Assembly (NCBI GenBank): GCA_020638875.1
Contig: JACKHS010000006.1
Span: forward strand, 62,001-126,000
Direction of reading: 5' to 3'
Length of the DNA: 64,000 bases
Source: Planctomycetota bacterium
GTDB taxonomy: Bacteria; Planctomycetota; UBA1135; GCA-002686595
The position numbers were made by a program, and so were the translations under genes. Of this stretch, positions 9,214-17,141 are shown piece by piece. Position 1 is the stretch's first letter. Each line of letters starts with the position of its first letter. The notes below the pieces were generated by a model that saw only the letters and a program-made list of their open reading frames with translations, had not been told where the DNA came from and ran no database searches.

Positions 9214-9226
9214 GTTCTGAGCGGCC

Positions 9227-10633
9227 TCACTCGAGGTCGCCCTCTCGCAGCGCCCACAGGATCTTCCCGGTGGCCCCGTCGAGGAGCCTGACGGAGCCGT
9301 TGGGCTCGCAGCGGCCGGGCTCGAAGCAGCCGCCCGTGACGAGGACCTCCGCTGCGCCGTCACCGTCGATGTCGGGAGCGAGGACGATGTGGACGCCCAC
9401 GCGGCGATCCTCGGAGAGCTCCGAGAACCAGCGAAAGGCGTCACGCTCGGGGGAGTACAGCGCCACGAACGGTCCGAAGGCGATGTCCGGCACGCCCACC
9501 AACCAGCCGAGCCGGTGACCGCCCGCGGGATCCGTGTAGGGGCAGATGGACCAGCCGATGCTGATCATGGCCTCGTGCTCCAGGCTCGGAAGCTCGCGCT
9601 GGAGTCGAGCTCGGCTCAGCCGCAGCACGGGCCGCGCTGGATCGGAGCTCGCGAAGAACGCGGCGCCCTCGTCTCCGTCGACGAACGGCAAGCCCACCGA
9701 GTACTCGGGCTCGTGGCCTCCCCCGAAGGTGCTCAGGGAAGCGTGGCGCAACTCGAGGCTCTCCTCGAGCTTCGTCACCCTCCGCTCGGAGGCGTTCGTC
9801 AGGCGAGACTCGAGTGCGGACCGCGTCCAGTCCGGTGACAGGAGGACGTGGAGTGTGACCTCATCCGCGCGCGTCGCGAGCGCGCCGAGCTCGAGCAGCT
9901 CGTCTCCGTTCCGATCGGGAAGCGCGAACAGCGCCTGGAAGCCCGAGTCCGCCGCCCATGGCGTCGCGCGTGCGGGGAGACGACCAAGGAACCGCATCGT
10001 GCGAAGGTCGCGGAGCTCCACGCCATCGCCCGATCGCACGAAGATCTGCCCGGGGGCTCGGCCGAGGACGCCGCACGCGCCCATGGGAACGAGCGTCGCA
10101 CCGTCGAGGCGCCTGAGCGTCCGCCCCGTGAGCGGATCGCACACGATCGCGGTGGCCGGCCCGCCCTCGTCCGCGGACACGAGGTCCAGGGCGAGCTCGT
10201 CGACTCCGTCCTCGTCGAGATCGCACACGCCGAACACCGGATGCCTCTCGCCGTGGCCGTTCGATGGCGTCGCCATGAGGGACCCGGTCGGCACGGGGAA
10301 GACCTTGCCGAGCCGCTTCCCGGTGCCGACGTCGAGCAGGTAGATCGCTCCGACGCCGCTGGCCGAGCCCGGCTCGGGCGCCACGCCTGGGGCGGTGACC
10401 GCGAGCACGCCGTTGGAGTCCGGCCCGGGGCGGGACACGAGCACTGCTCCGAGGCCGAACAACGCGGGCGGCCTCGCGCCTCGCGGCGTGGCGGGCGCGG
10501 AGGGGCGCGTGGTCGACGCGCCGCCGACGTCCACCTGGGGCGCTCCCCGGTCCCCGGGAGGCATGGGTGACGACGCGATCGGAGCTGCCGAGCCGAACGC
10601 GAGCAAGCAAACGAGCCGGGGGAGGACCTTCAT
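9227..10633 (-). CDS. Secreted FG-GAP/VCBS beta-propeller protein
   Basis: The ATG at 10633 gives 468 residues with a signal peptide (MKVLPRLVCLLAFGSAAPI). Repeats carry calcium-type acidic loops: CDLDEDGVDELALDL, PDRNGDELLELGAL and PDIDGDGAAEVLVTGG, typical of FG-GAP/VCBS blades. The C-terminus reads SVRLLDGATGKILWALREGD, also a propeller motif. It is probably an extracellular or periplasmic structural or binding protein; no enzymatic residues are seen. Codon use is somewhat less GC3-biased than in its neighbours. The start lies 43 bp from the palindromic element, so its promoter may be partly supplied or disrupted by it. Confidence 0.65.
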   Translation of the reverse strand: MKVLPRLVCLLAFGSAAPIASSPMPPGDRGAPQVDVGGASTTRPSAPATPRGARPPALFGLGAVLVSRPGPDSNGVLAVTAPGVAPEPGSASGVGAIYLLDVGTGKRLGKVFPVPTGSLMATPSNGHGERHPVFGVCDLDEDGVDELALDLVSADEGGPATAIVCDPLTGRTLRRLDGATLVPMGACGVLGRAPGQIFVRSGDGVELRDLRTMRFLGRLPARATPWAADSGFQALFALPDRNGDELLELGALATRADEVTLHVLLSPDWTRSALESRLTNASERRVTKLEESLELRHASLSTFGGGHEPEYSVGLPFVDGDEGAAFFASSDPARPVLRLSRARLQRELPSLEHEAMISIGWSICPYTDPAGGHRLGWLVGVPDIAFGPFVALYSPERDAFRWFSELSEDRRVGVHIVLAPDIDGDGAAEVLVTGGCFEPGRCEPNGSVRLLDGATGKILWALREGDLE

Positions 10634-10675
10634 CGCGTGTGGGCGACGAACATCGCCGCCCTCGACGAGTTCCGG

Positions 10676-10818
10676 TACGGAGTCGCACACCAGGGGCGGT
10701 CTCCGCCACGGTAGGTGCCAGGTGATCGCGGCAGCCTGGAAGCGCTCAGTACTCCCGGACTGCTACGATCACCTGGCACCTACCGTGGCGGAAACCGCCC
10801 CTGGTGTGCGACTCCGTA
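10676..10818. mobile_element. 143-bp palindromic (MITE/REP-like) element
   Basis: Two 53-base arms, 10676-10728 and 10766-10818, are inverted copies differing at one base, separated by about 37 bases. Each arm also contains a small hairpin (GGCGG-TTT/TCT-CCGCC) and the motif GGTGCCAGGTGATC. There is no coding capacity. The last base of the right arm is the A of the ggt ATG, and no Shine-Dalgarno sequence precedes that ATG. A half copy lies at 8942-8969, and a shorter GGTGCCAG/CTGGCACC pair occurs at 15722-15775, so the family appears dispersed. A non-autonomous transposable or RAYT-type REP element is likely. Confidence 0.8.
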
Positions 10819-12509
10819 TGAAGCCGACGCTCCTCGCCGTTCTCCCGCTCCTCGCCCTCCCCGCTGTCGCCGGCGACCGCATCACCGGCGCGCCCTTCGC
10901 GACGCGCTCGGAGGTGCTCGCCACGCACGGCATGGTCGCGACCAGCCAGCCGCTCGCGACGCAGGCCGCGCTCGACGTGCTGAAGGCCGGCGGCAACGCG
11001 GTGGACGCGGCGCTCTGCGCCAACGCGGTGCTCGGCCTGGTCGAGCCGACCGGCAACGGCATCGGCGGCGACCTCTTCGCGATCGTGTGGGACGCGAAGA
11101 CGCGCCAGCTCCACGGCTACAACGGCAGCGGGCGCTCGCCGCGCGCGCTCACGCTCGAGCACCTTCGCGCGCTCGGCCTCGAGCACGTCCCCGCGACCGG
11201 GCCGCTGCCGGTCTCGGTGCCCGGCTGTGTCGACGGCTGGTTCGCGCTGCACGAGCGCTTCGGCTCGCTGCCGATGAGCGCCGTGCTCGCGCCGGCGATC
11301 CGCTACGCGCGCGAGGGCTTCCCGGTCACGCAACTCATCGCGCACTACTGGGACCTGTCGGTGCCGCGGCTCGCGCCCTACCCCGGCTTCGTCGAGCAGA
11401 TGACGCTCGACGGGCGCGCGCCGCGCGAGGGCGAGCTGTGGCGCAACGCGAACCTCGCGCGCACGCTGGAAGCGCTCGCCGAGGGCGGCCGCGCCGCGTT
11501 CTACGAGGGCGCGATCGCGCACACGATCGCCGACTACGTGCAGGCGCAGGGCGGCTTCCTCGCCTACGAGGACCTCGCGACGCACCGCGGCGAGTGGGTC
11601 GCACCGATCTCGACGAGCTACCGCGGCGTCGAGCTGTGGGAGCTGCCGCCCAACGGCCAGGGCCTCGCCGCGCTGCAGATCCTGAACGTGCTCGAGGGCT
11701 ACGACCTCGCCGCGATGGGCTTCGGCAGCGCCGACCACGTGCACGCCTTCGTCGAGGCGAAGAAGCTCGCCTTCGAGGACCGCGCCGCGTTCTACGCCGA
11801 CCCCGACGTCGTCGACGTGCCCGTCGCGCGACTCGTCTCGAAGGCCTACGCGGCCGAGCGCCGCGCCCTCGTCGACATGCAGCGCGCGGCGAAGCGCTAC
11901 GCCGCCGGCCACGCCGCGCTCGAGGAGGGCGACACGATCTACCTCTGCACCGCCGACGCGGCGGGCAACATGGTCTCGCTGATCCAGTCGAACTACCGCG
12001 GCATGGGCAGCGGCATGACGCCGCCGGGCCTCGGCTTCGTGTTGCAGGACCGCGGCGAGCTGTTCGACCTCGAGCCCGGCCGCGCGAACACCTACGCGCC
12101 CGGCAAGCGCCCCTTCCACACGATCATCCCCGCCTTCCTGACGAAGGACGGCGAGCCCTGGGTCGCCTTCGGCGTGATGGGCGGCGCGACGCAGCCGCAG
12201 GCGCACGCGCAGATCGTGATGAACCTCGTCGACTTCGGCATGAACCTGCAGGAGGCCGGCGACGCCCCGCGCATCCTGCACTCGGGCTCCTCGCAACCGA
12301 CGGGCGAGCGCATGACCGACGGCGGCGAGGTCGCCCTCGAGAGCGGCTTCGCCTACGCGACGATCCGCGAGCTCGTGCAGCGCGGCCACAAGCTGGTCTG
12401 GGAGGTCGGCCCCTACGGCGGCTACCAGGCGATCCTGCGCGACCCCGCGACCGGCGTGCTGCACGGCGCGAGCGAGTCGCGCAAGGACGGGCAGGCGGCG
12501 GGGTGGTGA
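10818..12509 (+). CDS. ggt: Gamma-glutamyltransferase family protein
   Basis: The 563-residue protein carries a signal peptide (MKPTLLAVLPLLALP-AVAGD) and the GGT fold of Ntn hydrolases. The large-subunit signature AALDVLKAGGNAVDAALCAN...EPTGNGIGGDLFAIV is clear. The self-processing site is GDTIYLCTAD, with Thr373 as predicted nucleophile exposed by autocleavage, followed by NMVSLIQSNYRGMGSGM. It transfers or hydrolyses gamma-glutamyl groups such as glutathione, in the periplasm. The start codon overlaps the end of the palindromic element and lacks a clear ribosome binding site, so the element may have altered its leader. A strong hairpin terminator follows at 12524. Confidence 0.88.
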   Translation: MKPTLLAVLPLLALPAVAGDRITGAPFATRSEVLATHGMVATSQPLATQAALDVLKAGGNAVDAALCANAVLGLVEPTGNGIGGDLFAIVWDAKTRQLHGYNGSGRSPRALTLEHLRALGLEHVPATGPLPVSVPGCVDGWFALHERFGSLPMSAVLAPAIRYAREGFPVTQLIAHYWDLSVPRLAPYPGFVEQMTLDGRAPREGELWRNANLARTLEALAEGGRAAFYEGAIAHTIADYVQAQGGFLAYEDLATHRGEWVAPISTSYRGVELWELPPNGQGLAALQILNVLEGYDLAAMGFGSADHVHAFVEAKKLAFEDRAAFYADPDVVDVPVARLVSKAYAAERRALVDMQRAAKRYAAGHAALEEGDTIYLCTADAAGNMVSLIQSNYRGMGSGMTPPGLGFVLQDRGELFDLEPGRANTYAPGKRPFHTIIPAFLTKDGEPWVAFGVMGGATQPQAHAQIVMNLVDFGMNLQEAGDAPRILHSGSSQPTGERMTDGGEVALESGFAYATIRELVQRGHKLVWEVGPYGGYQAILRDPATGVLHGASESRKDGQAAGW

Positions 12510-12523
12510 GCCGCTGAACGAGA

Positions 12524-12557
12524 GCGCGGCCCGCTCGTCGCACCGAGCGGGCCGCGC
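12524..12557. terminator. Strong bidirectional hairpin between convergent genes
   Basis: A perfect 14-bp stem (12524-12537 with 12544-12557) encloses a six-base loop, TCGCAC. It lies 15 bp after the ggt stop and 33 bp from the end of the minus-strand gene at 12590, so it can serve both. There is no clear U-run, which is common in very GC-rich genomes. Confidence 0.7.
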
Positions 12558-12589
12558 GTGGAGGGCGTCCTGCCAGAGCGCCCGGAGCG

Positions 12590-14356
12590 TCAGCGGGCGC
12601 CGCCGTCGGCCGCGCGGCGCTTGGCGAGCTCGCTCTCGAGGGCCTCGAGCTTGGCGCGCAGCGCCTTCAGCTCGGACTCGAGGTCGGCGCGCTCGGCGGC
12701 GCGCACGCGCACGAGGTCGAGGGCCGCGCGCTCCTGCACCGCGCGGTCACGCTGGAGGACGCGGGCGCGCGGCACGGCGAGGTCGACGACCTCGTGCTGC
12801 CCGCCGTCGAGCGACTTCAGCTTCACCATCACGCGCTCCGCGCCGTCGAGGTCGCCCTTCTGCTTCAGCGCCTCGATGTGCGCTTGCAGCGCGGACTTGG
12901 CGGACGACTCGGCCATCGCCTTGCGCACGACCTCGACGTGCTGCTGGGGGTCGAAGCCGTCGGGGCCCGCCTCGATCAGCACGTCGTGGAGCTTCTGCAT
13001 GCGCGCGTCGGCGTCCGCCTCCGTGCCGTGCAGCAGGCGCTCGACCCGCAGCGGTCGCGCGGGGTGCGGCGCGATCTTCGGCGCGCCCTCGATCGTCGTG
13101 AACCACTGGTGCACGCCGTCGATCTCGCCCTCGACGCAGCCGTTCTCGTCGGGCGTCACGATCTTCGTCTCGAGCTCGATGCGCCCGCCGTCGCGGACGC
13201 GCGGCGCGACCTGGATCACGAGGCCGTGTTCGCCCTCGAGCGTCCCGATCGGCACCGGCAGGCCGGCGAGCGGATCGGCCTCGCACGCCTCGGCGATCTC
13301 GCAGTCCTCGACGGGCTCGCAGGCCTCCGAGGACGTCGCAGCCCGGCAGCGCCAGGTCACACACCTCGAGCACCTCGACCGTGTCACAGCCGCTCGGCCG
13401 TGCGATCGGCGCAGCTCGACGCCTGCGGCTCGCCCGACGCGCGCCGGCACGGTGGCGCGGGACCCGCGGCGCGCGCAGCTCCGGTCGTCGCCGACGCGCA
13501 GGCGCAGCTGGCCGGCCTTCACGCGCGCCGGGGCGTCCGCTGCCAGGTCGAGGTCCACGTCGTCGAGCTCCAGGTCGAGGGGCACGTCGGTTCAGGTCGA
13601 GCGCCCCGCGCGGGGCGCAGGATCGCAGGCCTCGCCCTCGCAGCCCTCGCGCGTCGACCTCGACCAGCCGAGTCGACGAGGACGCGGAAGTCGCCCTTGC
13701 TGCGCGCCGCACGGGTCGATGGCGGCGATGCGCTCGCCGTCCGTGCTCAGGATGAAGATGCATGCGTCGCCCCCGACCTCGATCCAGCCGCCGCTCTCGA
13801 CGTGCTTCAGCCGGTCGAGGTCCGTCTTCACGACGAAGCGCTTCTCGCACGGTCTTCGCGCGCGGCGCCTCGAGCCTTCGGCCGACGATCCACTGCGCGA
13901 CGCCGTCGTCGCCGAGCGTCCCTCGCTCGTCGTCTCGTTGCCGTTCGAGTCGATCGTCTTGACGATCACGCGCACGCGCTGGTCGTCCTGCGGGGCGTCG
14001 ACGCCGTAGAACCGGTTCTGCACCTGCATGCGCGCGGCGGCGTCGTCGCCCTCGTGCAGCTCGCCCCCGCCGAAGTAGTAGTCGACGATCGGGACGCGGC
14101 TGTAGATCGCGCGGCCGCTGGGGGCCGGCATCAGCGTGACGTCATCGATGACGTCGACGGCGCGGTCCTGCGCGTGCGCCTTGCGGTGACACGAGCACTT
14201 GCAGTCGCAGGACGCGGGATCGGGCTGCGTGGCGAACGCGAAGGCGGAAGCGCCGAGGGTACCGGCGACGAACAGCCCCGCCACGGCGTGCGCCGGCCGC
14301 AGCGCGCGGCGCGGGCGCTCGGGCTCCAGCCCGACGAGTCGTTGGATGCGTGACAA
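12590..14356 (-). pseudogene. Probable periplasmic part of the BlaR1-like protein, with several frameshifts
   Basis: The N-terminal portion (from about 14356) reads SRIQRLVGLEPERPRRALRP, a hydrophobic segment (AVAGLFVAGTLGASAFAFAT) and a Cys-rich piece (CDCKCSCH). The C-terminal portion (to 12590) has EACEPVEDCEIAEACEADP and a long charged coiled coil ending ELKALRAKLEALESELAKRR. The two lie in different frames with further shifts near 13.35, 13.6 and 13.85 kb. The Arg-rich start plus TM segment is what usually follows the peptidase domain of M56 proteins. It is in the same frame as the upstream blaR1 piece, separated only by TAA at 14387, so it is probably one broken gene rather than a separate one. 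Confidence 0.5.
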
Positions 14357-14386
14357 GAGGGAACCTCCGAGGGTCGAGACCCCCAG

Positions 14387-15223
14387 TTAGGGTTGCGCGC
14401 CGCGCCAGGCTTCGAGCGTGGCGAGCGCATGGGCATAGGAGAGGCCGTTCCGCGTCGCGGCGACCGCCAGGTCGTCGCAGCAGTACTCGCGCTCCACGCG
14501 GATCCCCGACTCACCCACCACACGGCCGGGTGGTAGAAGAGCAGGGCTTCCACGATGGATTGCGCGATGTTCACCAGGTAGTCGTGGCGCACGACGTGCG
14601 CGAGCTCGTGCGCGATGAGCGCCTCGATCTGCTCGTCGCTGAGCCCGCTGAAGAGGCGCGCGGGCAGCAGCACGACCGGCTTGAGGCAGCCGATCACCGC
14701 CGGCACGCAGACCGCCGCGCTCTCGACGACGCGCGCCGTCGCGCGCACGCCGAACTCGCGCGCCAGCGCGTCGAAGCGGCGCTGCCAGCGCGGCGGCGAG
14801 GTCGATGCCGACGTTCTTGCGCCGCAGGCGCACGACCTGCAGCAGGCCGCCGCCGAAGCGCAGCACGCACAGCGCCGCGCCGACGCACCACACCAGCACC
14901 ACCCACGCGAGCGGCTGCGACCAGAGCGACTGCACCGCGTCCTCGGCGCTCTCCGGCAGCGCGAGGCCCGCGGCGGTCGTCACGACCGGCAGCTCGGGCA
15001 GCGCCGGGGCGTCGCCCCACAGCCAGGCGAAGGTCACGACCGGCGCGACGGCCATCGCGATCAGCGCGGCGCAGCGCACCAGGTAGCGCACGCGCGCCGT
15101 CGCGCCGCCCAGCGCGGCGAGGCCCAGCCACAGCACGAGCGCGACGAGCGCGCCCTGCCACAGGAAGTGGATCAGCGTCCAGGCCAGCGTGTCGACCAGG
15201 ACGTGGAGCTCGTGAGCGCTCAT
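14387..15223 (-). pseudogene. BlaR1-type M56 membrane metallopeptidase, frameshifted
   Basis: The ATG at 15223 overlaps the blaI stop (ATGA). The first frame has a run of TM helices (FLWQGALVALVLWLGLAALG, LVRCAALIAMAVAPVVTFAWL). A second frame holds the zinc site LIAHELAHVVRHDYL (HExxH) and LLFYHPAVWWVS. The downstream zinc-ligand segment VEREYCCDDLAVA returns to the first frame. There are thus at least two frameshifts (about 14.75 and 14.5 kb). Members sense a signal and cleave the BlaI repressor. All conserved blocks survive, which suits recent decay or sequencing indels rather than old degeneration. The in-frame TAA at 14387 splits it from 12590-14356. Confidence 0.65.
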
Positions 15224-15616
15224 GCCTCGTCTCCCTTGCCCTCGATGCGGGCGAGCAGGGCGCGGATCTCGGCCAGCTCCGCGGCGCTGGCGGGCGTCTC
15301 GGACAGCGCGCGCATCACGAGCTGCGCGGCCGAGCCGCCGAAGGCCTTCTGCATCAGGTCGTCCACGAGCCGCCCCTTCGTCTCGTCCTCGCCGACGCAG
15401 GCCGCGTAGACGTGGCTGCGCTCGGACTCGTCGCGCCGGGCCAGGCCTTGCTCGACCATGATCTGCATCAGCTTCAGCGTGGTCGTAGTAGCCGCGCCGC
15501 ACGTCGTCGGGCAGCGCCTCGTGGACCTGACGGACGGTGGAGGGACCGTGGTCCCAGAGCACCGACAGGATCGCGAGCTGCGCGTCGGTCGGGCGGAGGC
15601 GGGGAGCGGGCTGCAT
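15220..15616 (-). pseudogene. BlaI/MecI/CopY-family transcriptional repressor, frameshifted
   Basis: The frame starting at 15616 reads LRPTDAQLAILSVLWDHGPSTVRQVHEALP, the winged-helix N-terminus of BlaI/MecI. It then breaks at RRGYY near 15480. The other frame continues TLKLMQIMVEQGLARRDES and the dimerisation part LVDDLMQKAFGGSAAQLVMRAL. The expected GYTTLKLM block would be restored by removing four bases (a partial TAC duplication plus G). It should repress its own operon through the two operators at 15672 and 15694 and be inactivated by BlaR1. Reading it as an intact gene with an assembly indel is equally possible. Confidence 0.75.
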
Positions 15617-15671
15617 CAGCGTCGGGGGTCGGGCCCGGCGGGGCCGGGCGTCCGTGGGTATCGGCCAGTTA

Positions 15672-15687
15672 TACGACGACCTTCGTA
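15672..15687. promoter_or_regulatory. BlaI-type operator box 1
   Basis: TACGA-N6-TCGTA is a perfect dyad 56 bp upstream of the blaI start. BlaI/MecI/CopY repressors bind TAC..GTA palindromes of this kind. Its twin lies 22 bp away, about two helical turns, so both dimers would sit on one DNA face. The low-GC patch around it suits a promoter. Confidence 0.8.
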
Positions 15688-15693
15688 GCTGCC

Positions 15694-15709
15694 TACGACG
15701 CGCTTCGTA
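15694..15709. promoter_or_regulatory. BlaI-type operator box 2
   Basis: A second perfect TACGA-N6-TCGTA dyad. The two boxes share their first seven bases and last six, differing only in the centre. It autoregulates the blaI-blaR1 operon and could also affect the divergent Mut7-C gene at 15862. Confidence 0.8.
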
Positions 15710-15721
15710 AATTGTGAGTCG

Positions 15722-15775
15722 GGTGCCAGTCGCGGGGCGCCCGCGGAACCGATCCCGAGCCCTTATCCTGGCACC
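15722..15775. repeat. Inverted GGTGCCAG / CTGGCACC pair
   Basis: GGTGCCAG at 15722-15729 and CTGGCACC at 15768-15775 are perfect inverted 8-mers around a 38-base GC-rich centre. The same octamer core is part of the 10676-10818 palindrome (AGGTGCCAGG). This suggests a diverged relative of that element or a REP-type sequence between the Bla operators and the Mut7-C gene. Confidence 0.45.
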
Positions 15776-15861
15776 TGGAAGGAGTTAGGAGGTCGATCGC
15801 ACCGCCGCCCGGCGCCTCGCGGGCCTCCCGCCCGCGGCCCCGCCGCCCGCCCACGCCCGCC

Positions 15862-16370
15862 ATGCCCAAGCGCTTCGTCGTCGACTCCATGCTGGAGAAG
15901 CTCGCGCGCTACCTGCGCTGCGCCGGCCTCGACGCCGCGAGCGACCCGACGGCCTCCACCGCGACGCGGGTCGAGTGGGCCGACCGCGAGGACCGCGTCT
16001 TCCTGACGCGCAACCGCCACCTCGAGCACCACGCGCTCGTCCCCCGCCGCCTGGTGCGACTGGCTTCGGAGGACCCCTCGCCCAGTTCGCGGAGCTGCGC
16101 GACGCCGGCCACCTCGCGGGCGCCGCGCCCTTCACGCGCTGCCTGCGCTGCAACGCCCCGCTCGCCCCGCTCCCCCGCGCCGACGCCGCCGGCCGCGTCC
16201 CCCCGCGCGTCCACGCCGCCCACACCGAGTTCTTCACCTGCCCGCGCTGCGCCGCGGTCTTCTGGCGCGGCTCGCACGTGCGCACCACGTGCCGCAGCCT
16301 CGGGCTGGAGGACGTGGCGGAGTCGGGCGGTGCGGGGGCACGCCCGGCGGCCCCCGACGCGCCCGCCTAG
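15862..16370 (+). pseudogene. Mut7-C (PIN-like RNase) domain protein, frameshifted
   Basis: The first frame gives KRFVVDSMLEKLARYLRCAGLDA...EDRVFLTRNRHL, the PIN-type nuclease start of Mut7-C proteins with its conserved Asp residues. From about 16077 the protein continues in another frame as LAQFAELRDAGHLAGAAPFTRCLRCNAPL...FTCPRCAAVFWRGSHV, the usual C-terminal zinc ribbon with CxxC pairs. One lost C in the run at 16074-16077 explains the shift. The family is predicted to cleave RNA. Whether it is decayed or an assembly error cannot be decided here. Confidence 0.75.
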
Positions 16371-16478
16371 CCCGGTCGATGCACGAAGGCGCGCGCCAGG
16401 AACCGAGAGGCCGGCCGCGCCGGCCGGTTGCGAAGGCTGGCGTGCGCGTTCGTGAATCGTCCGGGCTAGACTCGCCGC
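16371..16478 (+). repeat. Dispersed ~105-bp intergenic element, copy 1
   Basis: It starts CCCGGTCGA immediately after the Mut7-C stop. It contains GGAACCG, a hairpin (7-bp stem 16409-16415/16419-16425, loop CGC), then GGTTGCGAAGGCTGGCG and TGAATCGTCCGGGCTAGA. The same order occurs at 29663-29770, where the hairpin is kept although the loop differs. It ends 27 bp before the ATG at 16505. It may be a terminator/promoter module or a REP-like sequence. Confidence 0.65.
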
Positions 16479-16504
16479 GGGTCGCGCGCGGCCCTGCGCT
16501 CGCC

Positions 16505-17129
16505 ATGAAGCTCCAGAGCCCGCTCGCCATGATCGTCTGCGCCGCGCTCGGCGTCGCGGTCGGGCTCGCGACGGTGAACGGCGTCGGCGGCAAGGAGCCG
16601 GCGGGGCCGGCACGGGGCGCGCTGCAACCCGCGGCGCCGGACCCGAACCTCGCCGCGCTGCTCGACGAGGTGCGGGCGCTCGGTGAGCGGCTCGATCGGC
16701 TCGCCGCGCAGCGGCCCGCGCTGGCGAGCGCGCGCGAGCCCGCCGACGAGCTCGGACGCGACGACGGAGGTCGACACCGCCGCGGTGCTCGAGCGCTGCG
16801 TCGCGCTGCTCGAGCGCCTCGAACGCCGCGCCGCCCTCGGCGCGACGCCCGCGGCCGGGCAGCTCGCGGCGCCGACGACGCCCTCGGCCGACCTGCACGC
16901 CGAACGCGATCGCTACGTCGCCAGCAGCGACGCGGACCAGAAGGCCTACGAGCGCGAGCTCTTCCTGCTCTCGCCGCAGGACGTGCTCGACCGCTTCGGT
17001 CGCCCCGACGACATCGACGTCTCCGACCGCCTCGTGCGCTGGCGCTGGACGTGGACCGAGGGCGACGACACGCGCGTGCTGAACGTCAGCTTCGCGAACG
17101 GCTACGTGTGCGGGATGTCGGCGTACTGA
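16505..17129 (+). pseudogene. Small single-TM protein with coiled coil, frameshifted, unknown function
   Basis: The ATG at 16505 starts a signal-anchor (SPLAMIVCAALGVAVGLATV), followed by DEVRALGERLDRLAAQRP. The frame must change near 16760 to reach VDTAAVLERCVALLERLERR and the C-terminal domain AYERELFLLSPQDVLDRFGRPDDI...WRWTWTEGDDTRVLNVSFANGYV, which resembles small SmpA/OmlA-like beta domains. The total of 625 nt is not a multiple of three. I do not recognise the family. The dispersed 105-bp element directly upstream may supply its promoter. Confidence 0.55.
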
Positions 17130-17141
17130 GGCGGCCGCGCG

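Noticed and set aside
12590..16370. Programmed ribosomal frameshifting
   Set aside because: Several shifts at different sites and directions within neighbouring genes and no slippery heptamer plus structure; indels are simpler.
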